From NCBI GenBank assembly GCA_903822435.1, contig CAIJPE010000008.1, positions 1 through 49,558 on the forward strand: a stretch of 49,558 nucleotides of DNA, read 5' to 3'. Under the pieces are notes generated by a model. That model searched no databases, was not told the DNA's origin, and worked only from the letters and a program-made list of their open reading frames with translations. Shown here piece by piece: positions 41,516 through 49,558 of the stretch (the stretch's first letter is position 1; the number at the start of each line of letters is the position of its first letter). The position numbers were made by a program, and so were the translations under genes. The stretch is from an uncultured beta proteobacterium (lineage in GTDB: Bacteria; Pseudomonadota; Gammaproteobacteria; Burkholderiales; Burkholderiaceae_C).

Positions 41516-43890
41516 GCCGATCCGCTCACGCGGTCGGCCATCTCGCGCGCTTCCAGTTGTTGCGGGAACTCGGCCGCGGGGCCCAGGCCCGGGTCTGGCT
41601 GGCCCACGACCCCCGTCTCGACCGCGAGGTCGCGCTCAAGCTGCTGGACCCGTCCATGGGTGCCGATGCCGTCAGCCTGTGGCTGGACGAAGCCCGCGCC
41701 GTGAGCCGGCTGACGCACCCCAACATCGTGCCTGTCTTCGAAGCCGATGAGGTGGACGGCCAGTCCTACCTGGTCTTCGAATACGTGCCCGGGCCGACCT
41801 TGGCCCAGGCCCGCCGCGGCAAGCCGGGCCTGCCGGCGCGCGAGGCCGCGACGCTGATGCTGGGGGTGCTCGACGGCCTGGCCGCCGCGCACGAGCAGGG
41901 CGTGGTGCACCGCGACCTGAAGCCTTCGAACATCCTGCTCGGCGCGGACGGCCGGGCGCGCGTGATGGACTTCGGCATCGCCGCCCGGATGGCCCAGAAC
42001 GGTGCGGACGGCGCGCTTCAGGGCCGCATCGTCGGCACGCCGGGCTACATGTCGCCCGAAGCCGCGGCCGGCCTTGCGCCCACGCCGGCAATGGATGTGT
42101 TTGCCGCGGGCGTGCTGCTGGGCGAATTGCTCAGCGGCCAGCAGATGCTGCAGGAGACCGACCCCTATCGGGCGGTCGCGCGCATCCAGACCGAAGACCT
42201 GGTCCTGCCGCCGCACGTGGTGGTGGACGACGGGCTGCGCGGCGTCGTGCAGCGCGCCCTGTCGCGCGACCTGCACACCCGCTACGACAGCGCCCGCAGC
42301 ATGCACGCCGCCCTGGCCGCCTGGCTGCAGCCCGCTGCCCAGTCCGAGCAGTCGGCCCCAAGCCACGCGACGCTGGAGTTCCTGCTGCGGCGCATGCGCC
42401 ACAAGTCCGACTTCCCGGCGCTTTCGGCCTCGGTGGTGCGCATCCAGCGCGTGGCCAACTCCGACAAGGAAACCCTGGGCAGCCTGAGCGAAGAGATCCT
42501 CAAGGACGTGGCGCTGACCAACAAGCTGCTGCGCATGGTCAACACGGCGCACTTCAAGTCTGCGGCGGGCGGGGGCATCACCACGGTCTCGCGCGCCGTG
42601 GCCCTGGTGGGCTTTGCCGGCATCCGCAACATGGCCACGTCGATGGTGCTGCTGGAGCACATGAACGACAAGGGCCATGCCGCGCAACTGCGCGACGAAT
42701 TCCTGCGCGCGCTGATGGCCGGCACGCTGGCCGGCGAGCTGGCCCAGCGCAGCCGGGCGCAGGAAGAGGCCTTCCTGTGCGCGATGTTCCAGAACCTGGG
42801 GCGACTGTTGACCGAGTACTACCTGCCGGAGGAGGCCCTGCAGATCCGCGAGCAGGTGGCCGCCCAGATGAACACGCCGGAAGAGGCCGCCTCGCGCGAG
42901 GTGGCGGCCTGGCGGGTGCTGGGCATGGGCCTGCAGGAGCTGGGCGCGGGCGTGGCCAAGGCATGGGGCCTGCCCGACAAGTTGCAGCGCGCCTTGCGCA
43001 CGCCGCTGTCCGAGGTGCCCGGTCGCGCGGCTGGCCGCGGGTCGGACCCCGAGATCGAGCAACTGCGCTGGCTGGCCCGCAGCGCCAACGCGATGGTCGA
43101 TGTGATCCGCAGCCACGACGGCGCGGCGCAGACCCAGGCACTGCTGCATGCTGCAGGCTTGTATGCCCCGGCGCTCGGCCTCACGGTCCAGGACCTGCTG
43201 GGCGCCACCCGGCAGGCGCGGCTGCAGATCACCGATCTCACCCGCGCCCTGGGCCTGAGCCTGCCGGCGGGTGCGCCTTCGCAGCGGCTGCTGCAGCAAC
43301 CGGAATCGGCGACCGTGTTGATGTCGTCCGATGGCGGGGTGGCCGCAGAGGCTGCGCAGGCCGAGGCCCTGCTCGGCGCGGCCCTGGACGCCGCGCGGCT
43401 GGCTGTGGTCACTCGCTCGCTGGGCGTCAATGAACTGTTGCACCTCGTGTTGGACGCGATGCACGATGCCTTGCGCGCCCGCTGCGTGGTGCTGTGCCTG
43501 CGCGACCCCGCCAGCGGCCTCTTGCTGGGCCGGGTGGGCCTGGGCGTGGGCGGCGCTGAGGCCAGCGCGGCCTTCCGCATCGCACCCGATGCCCCATCCA
43601 CGGGCGATGTGTTCTCGGCCCTGTGCGCCAAGGGCGCCGACTTGCTGGTGGCCGACAGCAGCACGGTGGCCAGCCGTCTGCCGACCTGGTTTCGCCAGCG
43701 CGTGAACGCACCGACTTTCCTGCTCCTGCCGATCATGGTCAGGGGATCTCCCATCGGCTTGATCTACGTCGACAAGGCGCAGGCCGGAACGCTGGTGCTG
43801 GAAGAGCCGCTGCTCGTGCTGCTGCGGGGCCTGCGCGACCAGGCGGGGCAAGCCCTGGCAGCGGCATCGCACAAGGGGCGCCGGGCCTGA
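41512..43890 (+). CDS. Ser/Thr protein kinase with HDOD and GAF domains
   Basis: This is a 792-residue cytoplasmic protein. The kinase domain (about 12-270) is complete: glycine loop LGRGAQARV, Lys43 in VALKLL, HRDLKPSN with Asp135, DFG at 153-155, and GTPGYMSPE. An HDOD domain follows (about 287-490: SASVVRIQRVANSD, LLRMVNTAHFKSAAGGGITTVSRAVALVGFAGIRNM). The C-terminus is a GAF-like sensor (about 625-785: VNELLHLVLDAMHDALRARCVVLCL ... FLLLPIMVRGSPIGLIYVDKAQ). The start is taken as TTG 41512, overlapping the TGA of the preceding gene (TTGA), because no ATG or GTG lies before the kinase glycine loop. Ligand and targets are unknown. HDOD proteins in other bacteria act in motility, secretion and c-di-GMP signalling. 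Confidence 0.85.
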   Translation: MSRSAHAVGHLARFQLLRELGRGAQARVWLAHDPRLDREVALKLLDPSMGADAVSLWLDEARAVSRLTHPNIVPVFEADEVDGQSYLVFEYVPGPTLAQARRGKPGLPAREAATLMLGVLDGLAAAHEQGVVHRDLKPSNILLGADGRARVMDFGIAARMAQNGADGALQGRIVGTPGYMSPEAAAGLAPTPAMDVFAAGVLLGELLSGQQMLQETDPYRAVARIQTEDLVLPPHVVVDDGLRGVVQRALSRDLHTRYDSARSMHAALAAWLQPAAQSEQSAPSHATLEFLLRRMRHKSDFPALSASVVRIQRVANSDKETLGSLSEEILKDVALTNKLLRMVNTAHFKSAAGGGITTVSRAVALVGFAGIRNMATSMVLLEHMNDKGHAAQLRDEFLRALMAGTLAGELAQRSRAQEEAFLCAMFQNLGRLLTEYYLPEEALQIREQVAAQMNTPEEAASREVAAWRVLGMGLQELGAGVAKAWGLPDKLQRALRTPLSEVPGRAAGRGSDPEIEQLRWLARSANAMVDVIRSHDGAAQTQALLHAAGLYAPALGLTVQDLLGATRQARLQITDLTRALGLSLPAGAPSQRLLQQPESATVLMSSDGGVAAEAAQAEALLGAALDAARLAVVTRSLGVNELLHLVLDAMHDALRARCVVLCLRDPASGLLLGRVGLGVGGAEASAAFRIAPDAPSTGDVFSALCAKGADLLVADSSTVASRLPTWFRQRVNAPTFLLLPIMVRGSPIGLIYVDKAQAGTLVLEEPLLVLLRGLRDQAGQALAAASHKGRRA

Positions 43891-43929
43891 AAGCGGCTGC
43901 GCCGAGGCGATGGAGCCATGGCAGTCAGG

Positions 43930-44026
43930 TGACGAGCCTTACCCCCGGCACTGGTTGCAACGCTAAGGGCTGCTTGGTTCCCCACCTGACCCGGTTGGGC
44001 GCGCTTCCATGCGGGGAGGCCCGTCG
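43930..44026 (-). ncRNA. ffs: Signal recognition particle RNA (4.5S type)
   Basis: On the minus strand the region contains the conserved SRP hairpin: GGGTCAGGTG then GGAA-type tetraloop and CCAAGCAGCCC (about 43993-43967). Compared with E. coli the closing pairs CC/GG are swapped to GG/CC, a compensatory change that keeps the stem. The arms continue to pair outward (GGAAGCGC with GCGTTGC, GCCTCCCCGCA with TGCCGGGG-GTAAGGC), giving one long hairpin of about 97 bases, the usual bacterial short form. A TACAAT -10 box lies at 44038-44033. It binds Ffh to target membrane proteins. The exact ends are estimated. Confidence 0.85.
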
Positions 44027-44052
44027 GGGGCTATTGTAGGCGAGCGGGCCGG

Positions 44053-45201
44053 CTAGCGCAGTTGCAGGTCCTCGCCGCTGTAGGTGATGCCCAGGGGCTC
44101 GATGGTCAGGCGCTTGGGGCCGGCCTCGACCTGGCCGGCCACCCAGGCAGGTACGCCGCAGGCCCGGGCCGTGGCCACGGTGCGTTCGGCGTCTTCGGCG
44201 GCCACATACAACGCGAAGCCCGCGCCCATGTTCAGCGTGCCGTAGGCTTCGGTGTCGTCCTGGCCGGCCTGCTGCTGGATGAAGCGAAGCACCGGCGGCA
44301 CCGGCGGTACCGTGTGGATGCGGTAGCTGAGCGTGCGCGGGTGTCGCAGCAGCTTGCGCCAGCCGTGGCCGGTGATGTTGGCCGCATAGTGCACCCGCAC
44401 GCCGGCTGCCCACAGGGCTTCGGTCACCGCCGGGTAGAGCAGGGTAGGGGCCAGCAGGGCTTGGCCGTAGCCCAGGCCGGGCTCGATCTCGGTCAGGTAG
44501 CCTTGGGGCAGGCGTTCGGCCAGCTTGCGCGCCAAGCTCAGGCCGTTGGCATGGATGCCGCTGGAGGCCAGCAGCACGATGGCGTCGCCCGGGCCCAGCT
44601 TTTCGCCCAGCGTCAGGCGTTCCTTGGGGTTGACCAGGCCCGTGCAGGCCGCGGCCAGGTCGATGCGCCCGCGCTCCACGATGCCCGCCAGGGCCGGCGT
44701 CTCGCCGCCGCCCCAGGCCACCCTGCAGGCGTCGCAGGCGGCCTTCCAGCCGGCCACCAGGGCCTGGGCGCGGGCCGCGTCGGCAAACCACTCGCTGCCG
44801 CCGGCGGCCCAGTAGGCCTGCACCACCAGGGGCGTGGCGCCCACCGTGATCAGGTCGTTGACCGCCATGGCGATGGTGTCCTGGGCGATGCCGGCGTAGA
44901 AGGCCTGGCCCGTCAGGCGGTGCATCTCGTCGGCCACCAGGGCCTTGCTGCCCAGGCATTCGACGATGCTGGCCACCATGAACGGGCCCACGTCCACCAC
45001 GTAGGCCGATTCCCCGCGCGATGCCTCGATCTCGCCGAAGCCGTGTGCGGCCAGGTGGCCCGCCGTGGCCGCCGCGGCCCGCGGGGCGGCCACCTTCAGC
45101 GGATCGATCAGGTCGTACTGCACCCCGGCCTGGTCATAGCTCAGGGGGGCCGCGGCGGCTTGCGCCGCGGCGGGCGTGGTGGGATCGGCGGCAGGCTTCA
45201 T
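44053..45201 (-). CDS. AIR synthase (PurM)-related protein
   Basis: This 382-residue protein has the PurM/AIR-synthase fold: LSYDQAGVQYDLIDPLKVAAP at the start, AQDTIAMAVNDLITVGATPLVVQAYWAAG (dimer and active-site strand) and GDAIVLLASSGIHANGLSLARKL. The C-terminal domain has ANITGHGWRKLLRHP and TLNMGAGFALYVA. It is more divergent than typical PurM: the usual STDGVGTKL element is replaced by DVGPFMVASIVECLGSK, and a 20-residue Ala/Pro-rich tail precedes the domain. It may be a paralog with another ATP-dependent reaction rather than the purine enzyme. It is divergent from dnaX across 38 bases; a GATAAT hexamer ends 8 bases before its ATG, with no ribosome site. The SRP RNA gene lies just downstream on the same strand. 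Confidence 0.78.
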   Translation of the reverse strand: MKPAADPTTPAAAQAAAAPLSYDQAGVQYDLIDPLKVAAPRAAAATAGHLAAHGFGEIEASRGESAYVVDVGPFMVASIVECLGSKALVADEMHRLTGQAFYAGIAQDTIAMAVNDLITVGATPLVVQAYWAAGGSEWFADAARAQALVAGWKAACDACRVAWGGGETPALAGIVERGRIDLAAACTGLVNPKERLTLGEKLGPGDAIVLLASSGIHANGLSLARKLAERLPQGYLTEIEPGLGYGQALLAPTLLYPAVTEALWAAGVRVHYAANITGHGWRKLLRHPRTLSYRIHTVPPVPPVLRFIQQQAGQDDTEAYGTLNMGAGFALYVAAEDAERTVATARACGVPAWVAGQVEAGPKRLTIEPLGITYSGEDLQLR

Positions 45202-45206
45202 GGGCG

Positions 45207-45235
45207 GCGATTATCGGGGGCCCCCGTAGAATCGC
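45207..45235. promoter_or_regulatory. Near-palindrome with back-to-back -10 boxes between purM-like gene and dnaX
   Basis: The 38-base gap holds CGGGGGCCCCCG (45215-45226), flanked by GCGATT and AATCGC. GATAAT (minus, 45215-45210) and TAGAAT (plus, 45227-45232) face outward and each ends 7-8 bases before a start codon. No -35 boxes or ribosome sites are evident. Confidence 0.4.
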
Positions 45236-45239
45236 TGCG

Positions 45240-46913
45240 ATGAGTTATGTCGTCCTGGCCCGCAAGTACCGGCCGCGCCGCTTCGCCGAGATGGTGGGGC
45301 AGGAGCACGTCGTGCAGGCCCTGACCAACGCCCTGCAGCAGCAGCGGCTGCACCACGCCTACCTGTTCACGGGCACGCGCGGCATCGGCAAGACCACGGT
45401 CAGCCGCATCCTGGCCAAGAGCCTGAACTGCACGGGCCCCGACGGCACCGGCGGCATCACGGCCGAGCCCTGCGGCGTGTGCACGGCCTGCACCGAGATC
45501 GATGCCGACCGCTACATGGACTACATCGAACTCGACGCCGCCAGCAACCGCAGCATCGACGAGATCCGCGACTTGATCGAACGCGCTGCCTACAAGCCGG
45601 GCGTCGGGCGCTTCAAGGTCTTCATGATCGACGAGGCGCATCAGCTCACCAAGGACGCCTTCAATGCCCTGCTCAAGACGCTGGAAGAGCCGCCTGACTA
45701 CCTGAAGTTCGTGCTGGCCACCACCGACCCCGAGAAGATGCTGCCCACGGTGCTCAGCCGCTGTCTGCAGTTCAACCTGCGGCCGATGGCGCCGGCCACC
45801 GTGCGCGAACACCTGCAGCGCGTGCTGGCGGCCGAAGGCGTGCCCTGCGACGAGGGCTCGCTGCGCCTGCTCGCCCGCGCGGCCCGGGGCTCCATGCGCG
45901 ACGGCCTGTCGCTCACCGACCAGGCCATCGCCTATGGCGGCGGCAGCCTTAGCGAGACCGTGGTGCGCAACATGCTGGGCAGCGTGGATCGCAGCCACGC
46001 GCGCAGCCTGGTGGCCGCGCTGGCCGGGCGCGATGCCGCGGCCCTCCTGGCCGCGGTGGACGGCCTGCGCTCGCTGGGGCTTTCGGCCGCGGGTACGCTG
46101 GAGGAAATGGCGCTGCTCCTGCAGAACATGGCCGTCGAGCAGGCGCTGCCCGGTGCGCTGGATGCCCAGGACCCCGAGGCCGCAGACGCCCGTGCCCTGG
46201 CGCCGCTGATGCCCGCAGATGAGCTCCAGCTGCTCTACAGCATGGTGCTGCATGGCCGTGCCGAGCTCAGCCTGATGAGCGACGAGTACGGCGCGCTGAC
46301 CATGGTGCTGTTGCGCTTCCTGGCCTTTCCGTCGGCGGGCGCGGCGACAGCGCCGGCGCGCAACCCGTCGGCCGAGCCTGCGCGGCAGGCCGAACCCGCT
46401 CGCGAGGCCGCACGCGCCGCCCCCTTGCGGGCACCGGCGCCGCCGGCGATCAGCCTGCCGTTGTCCACGGCCACCCCGGCCCCGGCCCCTGTCGATCAAC
46501 GCCCCGCCGACCAGGCCCTGGGCGATCGCTGGCACACCCTGGTGACCGAGCTTTCGCAGGCCGGTGCGTTGTCGGCGCTGGTTCGCGAACTGGCCACCCA
46601 GGGCGGCCTGTGCCGCATCGACGACAGCCAGTCGCCCCAGCGCTGGACGCTGTCCGTGGAGCGCGAGACCCTGCGCACCGTGCCGCTGCGCGACAAGCTG
46701 GCCGCCGCCCTGGCCACGGCCCTGGGCCACCCGATCGAGATCGAGCTCGAACCCGGCGTTCCCGCCGATTCACCGGCCCGCCGCGATGCCGCCGAGCGCC
46801 AGCGCCGCCAGGCGGCCGCGGTGGCCGCCATCGAAGGCGATCCGGTCGTTCGCGAATTGCTGGGCCAGTTCAAGACGGCGCGCATCGTGCCCGGCTCCAT
46901 CAAGCCGGTCTGA
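45240..46913 (+). CDS. dnaX: DNA polymerase III subunits gamma/tau
   Basis: This is a 557-residue clamp-loader subunit. The N-terminus [28 protein letters not shown] is the DnaX signature. Walker A is GTRGIGKTT, the zinc cysteines are CTGPD...CGVCTAC, Walker B is [11 protein letters not shown], and sensor regions are [21 protein letters not shown] and LSRCLQF. The Ala/Pro-rich linker (about 365-425) leads to the tau-like C-terminal domain that contacts the polymerase. No A6-A7 slippery run is visible, so gamma, if made at all, would not come from the E. coli-type frameshift. ATG 45240 has no Shine-Dalgarno sequence and a TAGAAT box 7 bases upstream. dnaX-ybaB-recR is a conserved order. Confidence 0.96.
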   Translation: MSYVVLARKYRPRRFAEMVGQEHVVQALTNALQQQRLHHAYLFTGTRGIGKTTVSRILAKSLNCTGPDGTGGITAEPCGVCTACTEIDADRYMDYIELDAASNRSIDEIRDLIERAAYKPGVGRFKVFMIDEAHQLTKDAFNALLKTLEEPPDYLKFVLATTDPEKMLPTVLSRCLQFNLRPMAPATVREHLQRVLAAEGVPCDEGSLRLLARAARGSMRDGLSLTDQAIAYGGGSLSETVVRNMLGSVDRSHARSLVAALAGRDAAALLAAVDGLRSLGLSAAGTLEEMALLLQNMAVEQALPGALDAQDPEAADARALAPLMPADELQLLYSMVLHGRAELSLMSDEYGALTMVLLRFLAFPSAGAATAPARNPSAEPARQAEPAREAARAAPLRAPAPPAISLPLSTATPAPAPVDQRPADQALGDRWHTLVTELSQAGALSALVRELATQGGLCRIDDSQSPQRWTLSVERETLRTVPLRDKLAAALATALGHPIEIELEPGVPADSPARRDAAERQRRQAAAVAAIEGDPVVRELLGQFKTARIVPGSIKPV

Positions 46914-46968
46914 GCACGCTGCCCGCCCGAACCCCCCCCACACCCACCCCGTACCCGAGGACCACACC

Positions 46969-47295
46969 ATGATGAAGGGCCAACTCGCCGGCTTGATGAA
47001 GCAAGCCCAGGCGATGCAAGAGAACATGAAGCGCGCCCAGGACGAACTGGCGCAGATGGAGGTCGAAGGCCAGTCCGGCGCCGGGCTGGTCAAGGTCACC
47101 ATGACCTGCAAGCACGGCGTCAAGCGCGTGGCCATCGACCCCAGTCTGCTGGCCGATGACAAGGACATGCTGGAAGACCTGGTGGCCGCGGCCTTCAACG
47201 ACGCGGTGCGCCGCGCCGAGGAGATCAGTGCCGAGAAGATGGGCAAGCTGACCGCCGGGATGCCGATGCCGCCAGGCATGAAGTTCCCTTTCTGA
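46969..47295 (+). CDS. ybaB: YbaB/EbfC family nucleoid-associated protein
   Basis: This 108-residue protein has the family layout: an N-terminal helix [27 protein letters not shown], a beta sheet with [21 protein letters not shown] and a C-terminal helix [25 protein letters not shown], ending PPGMKFPF. YbaB forms tweezer-like dimers that bind DNA. Its genetic link to dnaX and recR suggests a role in DNA repair or replication, but the mechanism is not settled. Adjacent ATGs at 46969 and 46972 are both in frame; CCGAGGA precedes them. Confidence 0.96.
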   Translation: MMKGQLAGLMKQAQAMQENMKRAQDELAQMEVEGQSGAGLVKVTMTCKHGVKRVAIDPSLLADDKDMLEDLVAAAFNDAVRRAEEISAEKMGKLTAGMPMPPGMKFPF

Positions 47296-47297
47296 CA

Positions 47298-47400
47298 TGA
47301 AGCCCCCAAGCTCGCTGGCGCTCGCTGCCCCCCGGGGGGGCTGTCCGCCGGTGGCCCGGCGCGGCCGGTTCCGCGGCGGGAAGCTTGGTCTGGCCCGAGT
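47298..47400. repeat. GC-rich intergenic repeat-like segment between ybaB and recR
   Basis: The gap of 149 bases contains CCCAAGCTCGCTGGCGCTCGC, a CCCCCCGGGGGGG palindrome (about 47329-47341) and a GGCCCGGCGCGGCCGG stretch. This matches the style of dispersed intergenic repeats of Comamonadaceae. A copy number cannot be judged from one window. Confidence 0.4.
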
Positions 47401-47444
47401 GCTTCAGCTGTTGCGGGGGGTGTTCGCCACCCTTGATACCTGAC

Positions 47445-48035
47445 ATGGCTGGAGAACCTGCGCTCGAAGGGCTGATCGAGGCCCTGCGCCGGTTGCCTGG
47501 GGTGGGCCTGAAGTCGGCGCAGCGCATGGCCTTCCACCTGCTGCAGCACGACCGCGAGGGTGCGCGCAGGCTGGCCGCCGCGCTGACCGACAGCATGCAG
47601 CGCATGCGCCATTGCCAGCGCTGCCACACCTTCACCGAAGGCACCCTGTGCAGCACCTGCCTGGACGGCCGCCGCGATGGCCGGCTGCTGTGCGTGGTCG
47701 AGACGCCGGCCGACCAGGCCGCCCTGGAGCGCAGCGGCAGCTACAAGGGCCTTTACTTCGTGCTGATGGGCCGCATCAGCCCGCTGGACGGGGTGGGTGC
47801 CGACGACATCGGCGCGCGTGAATTGCTGGAACGCGCCACCGACGGCGTGGTGCAGGAGGTGATCCTGGCCACCGGCTTCACGGCCGAAGGCGAGGTCACG
47901 GCGCATGCCCTGTCGCTGGCGTTGCGTGAGCGGGGGCTGAAGGTCACGCGGCTGGCGCGGGGCGTACCCGCTGGCAGCGAGCTCGAATACGTGGACCTGG
48001 GCACCATCGCCCACGCGATGGGCGATCGGCGCTGA
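47445..48035 (+). CDS. recR: Recombination mediator protein RecR
   Basis: This is a 196-residue protein of normal length. It has the helix-hairpin-helix [24 protein letters not shown], the zinc finger [18 protein letters not shown] (about 56-73), a Toprim domain (about 80-175: [53 protein letters not shown]) and the C-terminal [26 protein letters not shown]. With RecO it loads RecA onto SSB-coated gaps. ATG 47445 begins the family N-terminus. It converges on the ankyrin-repeat gene with three bases between the stops. Confidence 0.97.
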   Translation: MAGEPALEGLIEALRRLPGVGLKSAQRMAFHLLQHDREGARRLAAALTDSMQRMRHCQRCHTFTEGTLCSTCLDGRRDGRLLCVVETPADQAALERSGSYKGLYFVLMGRISPLDGVGADDIGARELLERATDGVVQEVILATGFTAEGEVTAHALSLALRERGLKVTRLARGVPAGSELEYVDLGTIAHAMGDRR

Positions 48036-48038
48036 GTC

Positions 48039-48689
48039 TCAGGGCGAGGCCAGCAGCGCCAGCACCGCCTGGTGGCCGCCCTGGCGGGCCATGTCGGCGG
48101 CCGTCAGGCCCCGATCGTCGCGAAGCTGCGGGTTGGCGCCGCGCGCCAGCAGCAGCTGGACCGCCTCGGCGTGGCCCTGGCCCGCGGCCCACATCAGGGC
48201 CGTGAGCTGGTTGGCGTAGGCGGTGTCCACGGCCACGCCCTGGTCCAGCAGCAACTGCAGAACCTGCGTGTGCCCCTGGCCGGCGGCATACACCACGGCC
48301 GGCTTGGCCATGCGGTCCAGCGCCGACAGCTGCGCCCCGGCCTGCAGCAGCGCGCGGACGATGGCGGTGTGGCCGCCATAACTCGCAGCCATCAGGGGCG
48401 TGACCCTGTCGACCGCGGCCATGTTGGCGTCGGCGCCGGCCTTCAGCAGCGCCAGCACCAGGGCCTCCTGGCCCTTTTCGCTGGCCATCATCAGGGGCGT
48501 CTTGCCCAGGCGATTGCGCGAGTCCACGGCCGCGCCCCGCTGCAGCAGCCGGTCGACCCCGGCGGCATCGCCGGCCCGTGCCGCCAGCAGCAGCTGCGCG
48601 TTGAGGTTCGGGTTGCCGGGCGCCTGCGCCAGGGCGGTGCCGGCCATGAATAAGGCGCAAAGTGTGGTGGCAATGCGACGTGTGATCAT
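48039..48689 (-). CDS. Secreted ankyrin-repeat protein
   Basis: This is a 216-residue protein. A Sec signal peptide ([22 protein letters not shown]) is followed by about five ankyrin repeats from residue 30 to 214, each with the TPLM/TALMWAA ... GH ... LL ... GA pattern (for example [25 protein letters not shown] and [24 protein letters not shown]). It is probably periplasmic and binds a protein partner. In some bacteria periplasmic ankyrin proteins protect or assist redox enzymes such as catalase; the divergent PQQ dehydrogenase could be a partner, which is inference. The leader AGGAGACAACATG is almost identical to that of the PQQ gene. Confidence 0.9.
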   Translation of the reverse strand: MITRRIATTLCALFMAGTALAQAPGNPNLNAQLLLAARAGDAAGVDRLLQRGAAVDSRNRLGKTPLMMASEKGQEALVLALLKAGADANMAAVDRVTPLMAASYGGHTAIVRALLQAGAQLSALDRMAKPAVVYAAGQGHTQVLQLLLDQGVAVDTAYANQLTALMWAAGQGHAEAVQLLLARGANPQLRDDRGLTAADMARQGGHQAVLALLASP

Positions 48690-48742
48690 GTTGTCTCCTC
48701 GATCGGATGGGGCGGCTGGGGTGATGCCCGCGTTGTCCCGCG

Positions 48743-48771
48743 TTCAACACCACCGCTTTTGGGGCTATTCT
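48743..48771 (+). promoter_or_regulatory. Possible promoter toward the PQQ dehydrogenase gene
   Basis: TTCAAC (48743-48748) and TATTCT (48766-48771) are separated by 17 bases in the 219-base divergent region. The start would lie about 130 bases before the gene. The boxes are imperfect. Confidence 0.3.
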
Positions 48772-48908
48772 GGCGCGAAAGCCGACGCAGGCCGCACCCC
48801 CGGGTGCCGGCCGCAGCCGAATCCAGATCCCTGAGCCACAGGGGTGCCGGGGCGGGACAGCTCGCCGCACGGCCTGTTCGACGTTCGACCAAAACGAGAG
48901 GAGACAAT

Positions 48909-49558
48909 ATGCTTCACCCGAAGAGCCCGCGGCATTTGCGTTCGCCGCTGATCGCCACCGCGCTGTCCCTGGCGGCCTTGACCGCGATGGCCCAATCCGA
49001 GATCCAGGGCAGCGCGGCGGCCACCGGTTTGCCCGTCCCCAAGGCCGTCAGCGTGCCGCAGGGCAGGCTGGATGCGGCCGACAAGGACGGCAGCAACTTC
49101 CTGCACTCCAATATGAACTACGCGCAGACCCGGTACTACCCGGCTGCGCAGATCAACAGTGGCAACGTGGCCAAGCTGCGCCCGATGTTCACCTTCCAGA
49201 CCGAGGTGCTGGAGTCGATGGAAACCGCGCCCATCGTGGTCGACGGCGTCATGTACATCACCACCTCGTACAACCACATCTACGCGCTGGATGCGGTCAC
49301 GGGCAAGGAGTTCTGGCACTACAAGCACAAGCAGGGGCCCGTCACCACCTACTGCTGCGGCCCCAACAACCGCGGCGTGGCCATCCTGGGCGACCGCGTC
49401 TACATGGGCACGCTGGATGCCAAGCTGGTTTCGCTGGATGCCAAGACCGGCAAGGTGCTGTGGAGCAGCCAGATCGCCGACCCCGAGGAAGGCTACTCCG
49501 AGACCATGGCCCCGGTGGCCGTCAACGGCAAGATCCTGATCGGCACCAACGGCGGCGA
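48909..49558 (+). CDS. PQQ-dependent alcohol dehydrogenase, N-terminal part (cut by window edge)
   Basis: The first 216 codons of a quinoprotein dehydrogenase are visible. AGGAGACA precedes ATG 48909. A Sec signal peptide ([17 protein letters not shown], cut near residue 28) sends it to the periplasm. The mature part shows the start of the eight-bladed propeller: [47 protein letters not shown] with tryptophan-docking-type repeats (GKEFWHY, GKVLWSS). The vicinal cysteines [10 protein letters not shown] (about 147-148) form the eight-membered disulfide ring over PQQ. The Glu of METAP is a PQQ ligand in this family. Type I or II (with cytochrome domain) and methanol or ethanol preference, and whether the lanthanide Asp is present, cannot be judged because the rest lies outside the window. 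Confidence 0.9.
   Translation, partial: MLHPKSPRHLRSPLIATALSLAALTAMAQSEIQGSAAATGLPVPKAVSVPQGRLDAADKDGSNFLHSNMNYAQTRYYPAAQINSGNVAKLRPMFTFQTEVLESMETAPIVVDGVMYITTSYNHIYALDAVTGKEFWHYKHKQGPVTTYCCGPNNRGVAILGDRVYMGTLDAKLVSLDAKTGKVLWSSQIADPEEGYSETMAPVAVNGKILIGTNGG

Noticed and set aside
41443..43872. An 809-codon open frame antisense to the kinase-HDOD-GAF gene
   Set aside because: Antisense shadow without domains; the plus-strand frame has intact kinase motifs.
45240..46913. Programmed frameshift site in dnaX
   Set aside because: No A-rich slippery heptamer is visible in the gene.

Overview
The window looks like a chromosome segment of a high-GC betaproteobacterium of the order Burkholderiales. 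A Comamonadaceae or Rubrivivax/Leptothrix-like lineage is likely. This rests on gene order (surE-pcm-nlpD-rpoS-rlmD, carA-carB-greA-DUF4149, yhbY/rlmE-ftsH-folP-glmM-pstSCAB-phoUBR, rpmE2/rho/trxA, SRP RNA/dnaX/ybaB/recR) and on protein sequence style. No species can be named from the sequence alone.

Bases 1-5575 are the right end of an integrated mobile element. It holds a decayed IS3-family transposase, an AT-rich secreted protein of unknown function, a run of minus-strand phage/satellite-type genes (two coupled unknown ORFs, a DUF5681 protein, a winged-helix protein whose 3' part carries a 32-bp-spaced array of palindromes, a small unknown, an excisionase-like protein) and a tyrosine integrase. 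The element ends at a 3' half-copy of a tRNA-Thr(CGU) gene followed by that tRNA's terminator. This is the attR of an insertion whose left end lies outside the window.

From 5.6 kb onward the content is core genome. A large PAS-rich hybrid histidine kinase with its own Hpt domain is translationally coupled to a receiver-EAL response regulator (c-di-GMP output). Divergent from it runs surE-pcm-nlpD-rpoS, joined by ATGA overlaps up to nlpD, then rlmD. Next come a Bax-inhibitor-1 membrane protein, a GlcG/HbpS-type protein, carAB, greA, a DUF4149 membrane protein, and yhbY diverging from rlmE. ftsH has a heat-shock-like promoter and is followed by folP and glmM.

A fasciclin lipoprotein diverges from the phosphate regulon pstSCAB-phoU-phoB-phoR, which has a good Pho box in front of pstS. 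Convergent to it are an ArnT-like membrane glycosyltransferase, rpmE2, rho (with a long leader) and trxA. Two TTGA-coupled genes follow: a degenerate kinase fused to an HDOD domain and an intact Ser/Thr kinase fused to HDOD and GAF. Then come the SRP RNA on the minus strand, a divergent PurM-like protein, dnaX-ybaB-recR, an ankyrin-repeat protein, and the start of a PQQ-dependent dehydrogenase cut by the window edge.

The most unusual items are the palindrome array inside the island's DNA-binding gene, the pseudokinase-HDOD / kinase-HDOD-GAF pair, and a recurring -10-like hexamer 6-9 nt upstream of SD-less start codons that suggests leaderless transcription of several housekeeping genes.
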